Below, piece after piece: positions 42,178 through 50,684 of a DNA stretch of 64,000 bases. Position 1 is the first letter of the stretch; each line of letters begins with the position of its first letter. Both the position numbers and the translations under genes were made by a program. The DNA is from Candidatus Dormiibacter spiritus (lineage in GTDB: Bacteria; Chloroflexota; Dormibacteria; Dormibacterales; Dormibacteraceae), in the NCBI GenBank assembly GCA_003244185.1, contig QHBT01000069.1:1-64000 (forward strand). Reading direction: 5' to 3'. The notes under the pieces were generated by a model. It did not search any database. It saw only the letters and a list, made by a program, of their open reading frames with translations, and was not told where the DNA came from.

Positions 42178-43845
42178 ATGAGCAACCAGCGCGGATCTTC
42201 GGTCGAGCCCCGCGGCGGCATTGATCCGATAAGTACTTCGCGGGCCGTCCTGGATCCGGCTCACGTCGGCGACATCACAGGTGCGCTGGGGACTATCAGG
42301 CTCGGTTCAGGGCCGCCTCGCTCGCTGCGCCAGCGATTGCTCGTCCTCCTGGCGGTCATCGGTCCCGGCATCATAGTCATGGTCGGTGACAACGACGCCG
42401 GGGGGGTCGCCACCTACGCTCAGGCCGGCCAAAACTACGGCACCAGCCTTTTGTGGGAGCTGCTGCTGCTGATCCCGGTCCTGATTGTGAACCAGGAGAT
42501 GGTGGTGCGGCTGGGCGCCGTGACCGGAATGGGTCACGGCAAGATGATTTTTGAGCGCTTCGGCAGGTGGTGGGGGATTTTCGCAGTCGGAGATCTCTTT
42601 CTGCTCAACTTTCTGACCCTGGTAACCGAGTTCATAGGTGTCAGCCTGGCACTGGAGCACTTCGGCCTGAGCCCTTATATATCGGTTCCACTCGCCGGCC
42701 TGGCGCTCATCGTCGTGACCGCATCCGGCAGCTTCCGCAGGTGGGAGCGAGTGCTCTTCGTCTTCGTCGCTGCCAATTTCCTGGTGATCCCGCTGGTAGT
42801 GATCAGCCACCCGCAGATCGGTCCGGTCCTGCACGACTTCGTGGTGCCGGGGATTCAGGGCGGACTGACCGGCGACTCCGTCCTGCTGGTGATCGCCATT
42901 GTCGGCACGACGGTGGCCCCCTGGCAGCTGTTCTTCCAGCAGTCGAACATTGTCGACAAGCGCATCACACCGCGCTGGATCTCCTACGAGCGGGCGGACA
43001 CAGTCCTGGGCTCAGTCATCACGGTCATCGGTGCGGCAGCGCTCGTCGTGACTTGCGCGGCAGCGTTCGGGGGCTCAGGTGACTTCGGCCACTTCACTGA
43101 CGCCGGTCAGACCGGGCACAGTCTCAGCCGGGTCTTGGGCAAACCCGCGGGCGCAATGTTTGCCATTGTGCTCCTCAACGCGTCACTGATCGGTGCGTCG
43201 GCTGTGGCGCTGGCCACCTCCTACGCCGCCGGGGATACCTTCGGCGTGCGACACTCGCTGCACTGGAATTTTCGAGAGGCGCGGGGCTTCTACGCCAGCT
43301 TCGCGGCTCTTGTCGTTGGCGCCGCCGCCATCGTGCTGATACCCCACGCGCCGCTCGGGCTGATCACCACGGCTGTACAGGCCCTGGCCGGGCTTCTCTT
43401 GCCGAGCGCCAGCGTTTTTCTGCTCCTCCTCTGCAACGACCGGGCCGTGCTCGGGCCGTGGGTGAACCCGGCCTGGCTGAACGCGATCGCGGCGGTCATC
43501 ATCACAGTGCTGCTGACGCTGTCTGGGATCCTGACTGTGACCACGCTGTTCCCCGGGGTTGACGTCAAGAGCCTGGCCGAGGTGATGGCGGCACTGGTGC
43601 TGGCTGCATTGCTCAGCCTCGGCGCCTTCCTGGCGGTGAGGGGCAGAGGACCCAGGACTGACCGGACCGCAGCTCGGCGTCAGAGGCAGCAGGGCTGGAC
43701 CATGCCGCCCCTGGCGCTGCTGGATCGGCCGACCTGGTCGCCGATGCGGCGGTTCGGCATGTCCGCTCTGCGTGCGTACCTGGTCATCGCCGCGCTGTTG
43801 TTGGTGGTGAAAAGCATCCAGCTGGCGGCTGGCGCTCATAGTTAG
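42178..43845 (+). CDS. NRAMP-family divalent metal transporter, NRMT (Mg2+)-like
   Basis: A 555-residue protein with about 11 helices. TM1 has the metal-binding segment MVGDNDAGGVATY (residues 68-80) where classical NRAMPs have DPGN. TM6 reads GTTVAPWQ (A247) where classical proteins have the Mn/Fe-selecting Met in AxxMPHN. Loss of this Met is the hallmark of NRAMP-related magnesium transporters. Control by the M-box supports Mg2+ import. AAAAGGAGG precedes the ATG. Confidence 0.88.
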   Translation: MSNQRGSSVEPRGGIDPISTSRAVLDPAHVGDITGALGTIRLGSGPPRSLRQRLLVLLAVIGPGIIVMVGDNDAGGVATYAQAGQNYGTSLLWELLLLIPVLIVNQEMVVRLGAVTGMGHGKMIFERFGRWWGIFAVGDLFLLNFLTLVTEFIGVSLALEHFGLSPYISVPLAGLALIVVTASGSFRRWERVLFVFVAANFLVIPLVVISHPQIGPVLHDFVVPGIQGGLTGDSVLLVIAIVGTTVAPWQLFFQQSNIVDKRITPRWISYERADTVLGSVITVIGAAALVVTCAAAFGGSGDFGHFTDAGQTGHSLSRVLGKPAGAMFAIVLLNASLIGASAVALATSYAAGDTFGVRHSLHWNFREARGFYASFAALVVGAAAIVLIPHAPLGLITTAVQALAGLLLPSASVFLLLLCNDRAVLGPWVNPAWLNAIAAVIITVLLTLSGILTVTTLFPGVDVKSLAEVMAALVLAALLSLGAFLAVRGRGPRTDRTAARRQRQQGWTMPPLALLDRPTWSPMRRFGMSALRAYLVIAALLLVVKSIQLAAGAHS

Positions 43846-43874
43846 GCTAGTGGGACACTAGGAGGTAAATCACT

Positions 43875-45149
43875 TTGGCCCGGCTGCACTTCTCGAAGCT
43901 GAACGATCAGCCCCTGCTGACCGCGTCAGGGAGCGAGGTGGGCAAGATTGTCGACGGTGTGGTGAAGCTGGTCGATGGCGGCCTGCCCACGGTTACTGGC
44001 GTGCTCGTCCACCGGGACGGCAAGGACGTCTTCGTTTCCGCGCGGGATCTGAGCGAGCTCTCCGCCAACGGCTGCAGGCTGCGCACCGAGAGCGTCGACA
44101 GCCGTCCCTTCGAACGGCGGCCCGGAGAAGTCCTGCTGGAGGGCGATGTCCAGGGTCACTCGGTCATCGATGTCGATGCGGCTCGCCTGGTGCGGGTCAA
44201 GGACCTTGTGCTGGAAGGTGAGCAGGGTTCCTGGCGGGTGGTCGGCATAGTGCCCTCACCTCCCTCCCGACTCCTGGCCGCGTTCGGGCTGGGCAGGGTC
44301 CAGCAGAGCGAGATCGACTGGGCACGCGTGGAGCCGCTGGTGAGTCACGTGCCGTCGGCTCAGGTGGGCCCCTCCTCCCGCCTGGCCAAACTCAGGCCGG
44401 CTGATATCGCTGACATCGTGGAAGAGGCCTCGCATGATGAGGGCGAGGAGATCCTGGACGCGGTCCAGCACGACCACGAGCTCGAAGCTGACGTTTTCGA
44501 GGAGCTGGACGAGGAGCATCAGCTGGAGTTCATCAAGGGCCGGAGCCGGGAGGAGGTGGCAACCATCCTCGCCAACATGGACCCCGACGCCGCGACCGAC
44601 ATGCTGATGGAGCTGGACCAGGAGCAGCGCCGACCTGTGCTCGAGCTGCTGCCTCCCGAGCAGCAGGCCAAGGTTCGCAAGCTGCTCGGCTACAACCCGG
44701 AAACCGCGGGCGGCCTGATGAGCAACGAATTCATTGCTCTGCCCTCTGCACTGACGGTGGAGCAAAGCATCCGCCGGCTCCGTGAGTTGGAGGACGTGCC
44801 CGCCACCCTGACCACGCTCTACACCCTGGTCGACGGTCGTTTGTCAGGAGCTGTTGGTCTGGCGGAGCTGCTCTGCGCTGAAGTGTCAGCGACTCTTCTC
44901 GATCTCTCTCCCTCCGACCCGATTGCCGTCTACGCCGATGCCGACCTGCCCTCGGTGGCTGTCCAGATGGCCGACTACAACCTGTCTTCACTGCCGGTGG
45001 TCGATGAGCAGGGCGGCATCCTAGGTGTGGTCAGCTATGACGACCTCCTCGAGGCCATGCTGCCGGAGGAATGGCGCTGGCGCGGCCGGCCCGAACAGGC
45101 GCGCAGGTATCAGCCGCCGAAACCCGCCGAAAACGACGTCCAGGTCTGA
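43875..45149 (+). CDS. Soluble MgtE-like regulatory protein (PRC barrel, MgtE_N, CBS pair)
   Basis: A 424-residue protein. The N-terminal 130 residues look like PRC-barrel segments (FSKLNDQPLLTASGSEVGKI). An MgtE N superhelical domain follows (LRPADIADIVEEA, ILANMDPDAATDML, GYNPETAGGLMSNEF), then a CBS pair (SLPVVDEQGGILGVVSYDD). The MgtE membrane domain is absent. The start is TTG 43875 with a strong AGGAGG 9 bases upstream. It probably senses Mg2+ and controls the adjacent NRAMP-type transporter. Confidence 0.88.
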   Translation: MARLHFSKLNDQPLLTASGSEVGKIVDGVVKLVDGGLPTVTGVLVHRDGKDVFVSARDLSELSANGCRLRTESVDSRPFERRPGEVLLEGDVQGHSVIDVDAARLVRVKDLVLEGEQGSWRVVGIVPSPPSRLLAAFGLGRVQQSEIDWARVEPLVSHVPSAQVGPSSRLAKLRPADIADIVEEASHDEGEEILDAVQHDHELEADVFEELDEEHQLEFIKGRSREEVATILANMDPDAATDMLMELDQEQRRPVLELLPPEQQAKVRKLLGYNPETAGGLMSNEFIALPSALTVEQSIRRLRELEDVPATLTTLYTLVDGRLSGAVGLAELLCAEVSATLLDLSPSDPIAVYADADLPSVAVQMADYNLSSLPVVDEQGGILGVVSYDDLLEAMLPEEWRWRGRPEQARRYQPPKPAENDVQV

Positions 45150-45169
45150 CCCGAGCGGGAACTGCGCGG

Positions 45170-45820
45170 TCAGCGAATTCCGCGCCAGTCGTCGACCGGG
45201 GCGCCCGGCCAGCCGGCAGGTAGGACCGCCGGGTCCGGCTGGGGGCCGGCGAGGAGGGGCGCCGGGTCCAACGCTCTGCCCGCGAAGCGGATCTCGAAGT
45301 GGAGGTGGGGACCAGTCGAGTTGCCGGTGGTGCCGACCAGCCCGATCTGCTGGCCTGCCCGGACCGGCGCTCCCCAGCCGACGGCCGCCTGCGATAGGTG
45401 GCCGTAGGCGGTGGCATAGCCGCCAGGGTGCTGAATGATGATGTGGATGCCGTACCGGCCCCGGTTGGGGAAGGCGTAGGCGATACCGTCGGCTGCGGCC
45501 GCGACGGGCGTGCCCTGAGGCTGCGCTATGTCAATGCCCTGGTGAAAGCCGGTCGGGCAATCAGCAGTGCCCCGCTCGGCAGCCAATCCAGTGCAGCCAA
45601 AGGGTTGCGAGATGGATCCCCGCACAGGCCAGTTGAAGGCGGGGCGCGGACCACTCGCCGGCGCTGCCAGATAGGGCAGCCACTCGGGAATGTCATCGCC
45701 GTGGTCCACGTCGGGGGCCGGGCTGGGCGCCGGCAGCGGCTGCCGCTCCGCGGGACGTTGGCCGGGCGTGGCGGCGGCCAGCAGGAGCAGGGGCGCAAGG
45801 ATCAGAAAGAGGCGGCGCAC
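45170..45820 (-). CDS. M23-family peptidoglycan endopeptidase
   Basis: A 216-residue exported peptidase. GTG 45820 gives a signal peptide (MRRLFLILAPLLLLAAATPG), a Pro-rich linker, and a LytM domain with zinc ligands in GFHQGIDIAQ and GPHLHFEI. A longer frame to 45898 would bury the signal peptide. A TACGAT box lies 8 bases upstream. It faces rlmN across only 19 bp. Confidence 0.88.
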   Translation of the reverse strand: MRRLFLILAPLLLLAAATPGQRPAERQPLPAPSPAPDVDHGDDIPEWLPYLAAPASGPRPAFNWPVRGSISQPFGCTGLAAERGTADCPTGFHQGIDIAQPQGTPVAAAADGIAYAFPNRGRYGIHIIIQHPGGYATAYGHLSQAAVGWGAPVRAGQQIGLVGTTGNSTGPHLHFEIRFAGRALDPAPLLAGPQPDPAVLPAGWPGAPVDDWRGIR

Positions 45821-45839
45821 CGGCCAGTATCGTAGCGGC
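45821..45839. promoter_or_regulatory. 19-bp bidirectional promoter with overlapping -10 boxes
   Basis: The whole gap is CGGCCAGTATCGTAGCGGC. Rightward TATCGT (45828-45833) ends 6 bases before the rlmN GTG. Leftward TACGAT (45829-45834) ends 8 bases before the M23 GTG. The two boxes share five base pairs, so only one polymerase can bind at a time. Both mRNAs would be leaderless. Confidence 0.6.
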
Positions 45840-46910
45840 GTGATCTCACTGGCGGCGAAGCCGGCTCTCAGCGGACTGACCGACGACGAGCTCAGCAAAT
45901 GGCTGGCTGCCCGGGACCAGCCGTTCTATCGCGCTCGGCAGATCCGGCAGGACCTTTGGCGCGGAGTGGCGATCGAGGCCATGAGCGAGCTGCCGAGCGA
46001 GCTTCGTCGGCAACTGGCGGAGGACTTCCGCAGCCACTCCTTGGAGGAGATCCGGCGCACTGAGGCCGATCAAGCCTCCACCACCAAGCTGCTCTATCGA
46101 TTGGAGGACGGGTACACGGTGGAGGCGGTGGTGATGCGCTACGAGCGCCGGAGCACCCTCTGCATCTCCTCGCAGGTTGGCTGTCCCATCGGCTGTCCGT
46201 TCTGCGCCACCGGGCAGGGTCCCTTCGGCCGCAACCTGCGCAGCCATGAGATCGTCGATCAGGGCGTGGACGCCGCCAGGCTCCTGCGTGAAGAGGACAG
46301 GCGACTCTCCCACATAGTTTTCATGGGCATGGGAGAGCCCATGGCGAACTATGAAGCTGTGCTGGCCGCGGTGCGCCGCCTGGTCGAGCCGGGCGGTCTC
46401 GGCATCAGCCCTCGCCGGATCACAGTCTCAACCGCCGGGCTCGTGCCGCGGATCGAGCGCTTGGCGGACGAGGGGCTGCCCGTGACGCTGGCGATCTCGC
46501 TCCATGCGGCTCGCGACGACCTGCGCGATGACCTGGTACCCATCAACCGCAAGTACCCGCTGGCCGCTGTCGTGGCTGCGGCTGACCGCTTCGGTCAAAA
46601 AACAGGTCGTCGCGTGAGCTACGAGTGGGTGGTGCTGGCCGGCGTGAACGACTCGGAGCGCGATGCGCTGGAGCTGGGCAACCTGCTTCGGGGCCGCCTT
46701 GCGCACGTCAACCTCATCCCCTTCAACCCCGTCGACGACACGCCCTACAAGGAGCCGGAGCCACCGGCGCTCCGCCGGTTCGCAGCTCAGATCCGCGCCC
46801 AGGGCCTGAACGTAACGCTGCGCGACACGCGCGGGCGGGAGGGGGACGCCGCCTGCGGCCAGCTCAGAGCCCGGGTCGAGCGTGAGCTGCTGCAGCCGAA
46901 GGAAGTCTGA
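45840..46910 (+). CDS. rlmN: 23S rRNA (adenine-C2)-methyltransferase, radical SAM
   Basis: A 356-residue radical SAM enzyme. The cluster motif is GCPIGCPFCATGQ, and FMGMGEPMANYEAV follows. The methyl-carrying Cys lies near the C-terminus in GDAACGQLR. RlmN methylates A2503 of 23S rRNA and A37 of some tRNAs. I start at GTG 45840, preceded by a TATCGT box. Upstream frame to 45690 is not homologous. The stop overlaps the next gene as CTGA. Confidence 0.93.
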   Translation: MISLAAKPALSGLTDDELSKWLAARDQPFYRARQIRQDLWRGVAIEAMSELPSELRRQLAEDFRSHSLEEIRRTEADQASTTKLLYRLEDGYTVEAVVMRYERRSTLCISSQVGCPIGCPFCATGQGPFGRNLRSHEIVDQGVDAARLLREEDRRLSHIVFMGMGEPMANYEAVLAAVRRLVEPGGLGISPRRITVSTAGLVPRIERLADEGLPVTLAISLHAARDDLRDDLVPINRKYPLAAVVAAADRFGQKTGRRVSYEWVVLAGVNDSERDALELGNLLRGRLAHVNLIPFNPVDDTPYKEPEPPALRRFAAQIRAQGLNVTLRDTRGREGDAACGQLRARVERELLQPKEV

Positions 46911-47590
46911 CCTCGCTCTACGCCGGCACCTCCGGCTTCGCGTATCCGAGCTGGAAGGGCGGTTTTTATCCGACCAAGCTCGCCGCCCGGCGCATGCTCG
47001 CCTACTACGCCGAGCGGCTGAACGGCGTGGAGCTGAACGGCACCTTCTATCAGCTGCCCCCGGTGACCACCCTGGCCGGCTGGGCGGGCCAGGTGCATCA
47101 AGACTTCCGCTTCTGCTGCAAGGCAAGCCGCGGCCTGACCTACTCGGCGGCAGCCTTCGACAAGGCGGGACTGGCGGCGACGCTGGGCGAGCGGTTGGGC
47201 GCACTCGGCGACAGGCTCGGCCCCACGCTCGTCCAGTGGCCCCCGGGGCGCCAGCGTGACGAGCAGCTGCTGGAACGACTGCTTACCGCCTTCGCCCGGC
47301 CGGCGGCTGTGGAGTTCCGGCACGAGTCCTGGTTCTGTGCGCCGGTCTACGACTGCCTTCGGCGGCACGGTGCTGCCCTCTGCCGAACTGACGCCGAGGA
47401 GTGGCCGCTGGCGCCGATGACCGAGACCGGGCAATTCGCCTATGTCCGTCTCCGGCGCTCCTACGAGCGCCCCGCCCTGGAGCGCTGGCGACGCGAGCTG
47501 CGGGCTCTGGCGGCCGGCGGCAGCGTCGTCCACGTTTACTTCAAACACGATCCCGAGGGTCCGGAGCGGGCCGGGTTCATGCTGGAGTAG
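46907..47590 (+). CDS. DUF72-family protein, probable CTG start
   Basis: A 227-residue TIM-barrel protein of the YecE/DUF72 family. The conserved N-terminus LYAGTSGFAYPSWKGGFYP is present but lies before the first ATG (46994). Going back to an in-frame TGA at 46883 there is no ATG, GTG or TTG, only CTG 46907, which overlaps the rlmN stop (CTGA). AAGGA sits just upstream. HVYFKHDPEG is the C-terminal conserved motif. The function of the family is unsettled. Confidence 0.87.
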   Translation: MTSLYAGTSGFAYPSWKGGFYPTKLAARRMLAYYAERLNGVELNGTFYQLPPVTTLAGWAGQVHQDFRFCCKASRGLTYSAAAFDKAGLAATLGERLGALGDRLGPTLVQWPPGRQRDEQLLERLLTAFARPAAVEFRHESWFCAPVYDCLRRHGAALCRTDAEEWPLAPMTETGQFAYVRLRRSYERPALERWRRELRALAAGGSVVHVYFKHDPEGPERAGFMLE

Positions 47591-48421
47591 ATGAGCAACC
47601 CGCCGCCCTCTCGCACCAGCCCAGGTCCCGACCTGGGTCTGTTCGGCCCCGGCTCGGCAGCCTGGCGGCTGCACTCTGAGCCGGCCCTGCTGGTCGGCGG
47701 CCTCTCGGCACTCATGTGGCAGGCTCTGCACCCGCTGGCGATAGCGGCCGTGGCCGATCACAGTGACTACCGGAAGGACGTCTGGGGCCGCTACGACCGA
47801 ACCAGCAACTACGTCATGACCACCATCTTTGGCACCACCAAACAGGCCCAGGCGTTGGGCGCCCGGGTGCGGGCAGTGCACGTGCCCATCCACGGTGTGG
47901 ACAAGGTGACAGGTCTGCCCTACGCGGCGGACGACCCAACGCTTCTGCTCTGGATTCACGGGACGCTGGTGGCAAGCTTCCTGGCCGCCTACCGGCGGTT
48001 CGTCCGCCCCCTGTCAGCAGGCGAGGCCGATGGCTATGTGGCTGAGATGGTCAGACAGGCGGAACTGGTGGGCCTGAAAGCCGGTGCGGTGCCTGCCAGT
48101 GAAGCGGCCAACCTGGCCTTCCTCGACTCCTCCGCGCACCTTCTGCAGGTCACCCGGCCGGCGCGCGAGGCCGTGGACACGGTGCTGCATCCGCCGCTGC
48201 CCGTCTTTCTGCGTCCCGTCTGGGCGGTCGCCGGCCAGGCGGCCATCTCGATCCTGCCGGAGGGCGCCCTGCAGCTCTACGGCATGCGCCGGCCGCGGCT
48301 GGCTGCCGCGGCCGTTCGACCCCTGGTGGGCGGCGGGGCCTGGTTCGCCGGTCGCTTCCTGAAGCCGCCGCCAGTGCTCCGCCAGGCTCGGGCTCGGGCT
48401 GCCGCCGGCGGGAGGCGCTAG
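47591..48421 (+). CDS. MpaB-like (DUF2236) oxygenase-family protein
   Basis: A 276-residue helical protein. MWQALHPLAIAAVADHSDY, RVRAVHVPIHG and LLLWIHGTLVASF carry the conserved His residues of the latex-clearing-protein/MpaB family, which binds heme b in studied members. The ATG directly follows the DUF72 stop. The substrate is unknown. Such genes are common in Actinobacteria. Confidence 0.87.
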   Translation: MSNPPPSRTSPGPDLGLFGPGSAAWRLHSEPALLVGGLSALMWQALHPLAIAAVADHSDYRKDVWGRYDRTSNYVMTTIFGTTKQAQALGARVRAVHVPIHGVDKVTGLPYAADDPTLLLWIHGTLVASFLAAYRRFVRPLSAGEADGYVAEMVRQAELVGLKAGAVPASEAANLAFLDSSAHLLQVTRPAREAVDTVLHPPLPVFLRPVWAVAGQAAISILPEGALQLYGMRRPRLAAAAVRPLVGGGAWFAGRFLKPPPVLRQARARAAAGGRR

Positions 48422-48428
48422 TGGTGCA

Positions 48429-49277
48429 CTAGCCCTGAGGGGCGGTCGGCGCCGTCGGCAGCTCGGTGTCCGAGCGACTGCGTTTCTCCCAGGCCAGCCA
48501 GACAGCGCTCAGGACTGCGGCCGCCAGGATCATCGCCAGTGACGCCCACTGCGCCTGGCGCAGGCCGTAGAGCAGAGAGTCCTCGCGCAGGAAGCTCAGA
48601 CAGAAGCGGCCGAACGAGTAGAGGGCCAGCCAGAGCAGCCCGACCACCCCGGTCGGCAGGCGCAGCTTGAGCCGCCGGTAAGTCAGGAGAGCGCCAGCGA
48701 ATACGAGCAGGTTCCAAAGCAGCTCGTAGCCGACCTCCAGGTGGACCGAGCGGCCGGGCTGACCGAGTGTCTCGGGGTTTACGTACTCGACTGCGAAGGG
48801 CAGGTTTGATGAGATGGCGTGGTGCTCGCCGTTGATCACGTCGCCGATCCTGCCGATGGCAAAGCCGAGCGCGTTGGCGGGACCCACAGCGTCCAGGATC
48901 TGGCGGTAGTCGATTCCGTGCCGGAGCGACCAGGCCAGGCCGCCCAGGAGGCCGCCAAAGATGCCGCCCCACTGGCTGATGCCGCCCTCGTTCAGGAAGA
49001 CGACCTTCTGCCAGGCGCCGACGAACAACTGGTAGTTCTCCCAGACGTAGAGGAGGCGGGCGCCGATGATGCCGGCCACGACCATCCAGACAGCCATGTC
49101 GTAGACCTGCTCGCCGCTGATGCCTTCGCCGGCCAGCAGGTACTGGCCGACGCGCGCCGCCGCGATGATGCCTATGACGCTGAACACGCCGTGCCAGGTG
49201 ATGAGCAGCGGCCCGAGGCGGGCCACGTTGGGGTTGAGGTCGATCACAATCGTGGCGAAGTAGGCGCTCGGCGTCAT
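48429..49277 (-). CDS. lgt: Prolipoprotein diacylglyceryl transferase
   Basis: A 282-residue membrane enzyme with seven predicted helices. WGGIFGGLLGGL and the signature GRIGDVINGEHH are visible. The usual Asn of GRxGN is Asp here. It transfers diacylglyceryl to the lipobox Cys of prolipoproteins, such as the HtrA-like protein at 36579. ATG 49277 overlaps the gltX stop (ATGA). The frame further upstream is inside gltX and is not coding. Confidence 0.93.
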   Translation of the reverse strand: MTPSAYFATIVIDLNPNVARLGPLLITWHGVFSVIGIIAAARVGQYLLAGEGISGEQVYDMAVWMVVAGIIGARLLYVWENYQLFVGAWQKVVFLNEGGISQWGGIFGGLLGGLAWSLRHGIDYRQILDAVGPANALGFAIGRIGDVINGEHHAISSNLPFAVEYVNPETLGQPGRSVHLEVGYELLWNLLVFAGALLTYRRLKLRLPTGVVGLLWLALYSFGRFCLSFLREDSLLYGLRQAQWASLAMILAAAVLSAVWLAWEKRSRSDTELPTAPTAPQG

Positions 49278-50665
49278 GCCGGCACTCCCCGCAGGCGGCG
49301 CAGCGCCTCCTCCTTGCCCAGCAGCGCCAGCGTGTGGTGAAGCGGCGGCGAAACCTTGCCGGCGACGCACCAGCGGATGGGTGAAAAGAACCTGCCGCGG
49401 CTCCACTCGTGCGCCTGCCGCACTGCCTCGAGGGCCAGCTCGATGCTCGCTGGCGTCCAGTCGTTGAGCTCGCTCAGCGCCGATGCCGCCTTCGCGACCA
49501 TGCGCTCCTGGTCAGCTGTCAGCTCCGTCCGAGCGGGGGGCTGAGTCAGATAGCCGAGGAGCTCCTCGGCCTGCCCCAACCGGGCCAGCCTATCCTTCAG
49601 CGCGGGCGCCGCCTGCCGGACCACTGTCTCGGACAGGTTGGGCAGATAGGCGCGCAGCCGTTGGGCGAGCTCCGCATCGCTGAGCGAGCGGATGTAGTGG
49701 CCGTTCAGCCAGTCCAGCTTCTCCCAGTCGAACATGGCGGCCGCATGTTGAACGCGGCTGAGGTCGAACACCCCGGTCAGCTCGGCCAGCGAGAACACCT
49801 CCTGCTCGGTGCCGGGATTCCAGCCCAGCAGTGCCAGGTAGTTCAGCATCGCCTCGGGCAGGTAGCCGCGCTGCTGGAAATAGCTGAGCCGCGTTTCCGG
49901 GTGAAGGCGCTTGCTCAGCTTCTTGCGATCCTTGCCGGTTATGACGGGCAGGTGCGCGAACGCCTGCGGGCGGGGCCTGCCCAGGGCGTCAGCAACCAGT
50001 AGCTGGATGGGGGTGTTGGAGAGATGCTCGTCACCGCGCAGGATGTGTGTCACCTCCATCAGCGCGTCATCCACAGGGCTGGCGAAGTTGTAGGTCGGGT
50101 AGCCGTTCGACTTGACTATCACCGGGTCACCCAGAAGAGCGTTCTCGAACTGCACCTCGCCCCGGATCAGGTCGCTGAAGCTGGTGAAGCCGATGTCCGG
50201 CACCTGGAGCCGGACTGTGAAATCACGGCTGCGGTAGTCGGCGGGCGGGTCCTGGAGGCAGCGGCGGGAGTAGCGATAGGGCACCTTCTGCCGCTCCGCT
50301 ACCTTCCGCTCGGCCTGCAGCTCCTCACGGGTGCAGTAGCAGCGGTAGGCGCTCTTTGCCTCCAGCAGCTGAGCGGCAGCCTGCTTGTAGGTATCGAGCC
50401 TTTCGCTCTGCCGGTAGGGCCCGCGGGCGCCGCCCAGGTCCGGTCCCTCGTCCCAGCTGAGGTTCAGCCAGTGGAGACCTTCATAGACCGCCGCCTCGTA
50501 CTCAGGCCGGTTGCGCTCCAGGTCGGTGTCATCCAGGCGCAGCACGAGGGAACCGCCGCGCTGACGCGCGAAAAGGAGGTTGAAGAGAGCGGTGCGCGCG
50601 GTACCCAGGTGGACGTAACCGGTGGGGCTGGGCGCGATCCGCACCCGCAGGGGCGGCGCAGACAC
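49274..50665 (-). CDS. gltX: Glutamyl-tRNA synthetase
   Basis: A 463-residue class I synthetase: RIAPSPTGYVHLGTART (HIGH motif as HLGT), CYCTREEL in the zinc-like insertion, and KDRKKLSKR (KMSKS equivalent). The C-terminal anticodon domain is complete. GTG 50665 (MSAPPLRVRIAPSP) is the natural start with TACTAT 6 bases upstream. The longer frame to 50734 overlaps the divergent gene. Whether it is discriminating or also charges tRNA-Gln cannot be told. Confidence 0.95.
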   Translation of the reverse strand: MSAPPLRVRIAPSPTGYVHLGTARTALFNLLFARQRGGSLVLRLDDTDLERNRPEYEAAVYEGLHWLNLSWDEGPDLGGARGPYRQSERLDTYKQAAAQLLEAKSAYRCYCTREELQAERKVAERQKVPYRYSRRCLQDPPADYRSRDFTVRLQVPDIGFTSFSDLIRGEVQFENALLGDPVIVKSNGYPTYNFASPVDDALMEVTHILRGDEHLSNTPIQLLVADALGRPRPQAFAHLPVITGKDRKKLSKRLHPETRLSYFQQRGYLPEAMLNYLALLGWNPGTEQEVFSLAELTGVFDLSRVQHAAAMFDWEKLDWLNGHYIRSLSDAELAQRLRAYLPNLSETVVRQAAPALKDRLARLGQAEELLGYLTQPPARTELTADQERMVAKAASALSELNDWTPASIELALEAVRQAHEWSRGRFFSPIRWCVAGKVSPPLHHTLALLGKEEALRRLRGVPA

Positions 50666-50684
50666 CCGTCCATAGTAAGTGCTG
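50666..50684. promoter_or_regulatory. Very short divergent promoter region of gltX and the S51 gene
   Basis: Only 13 bases separate gltX GTG 50665 from GTG 50679 (19 to ATG 50685). Leftward TACTAT-GGACGG-GTG is clear. A rightward -10 box is not obvious. Confidence 0.45.
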
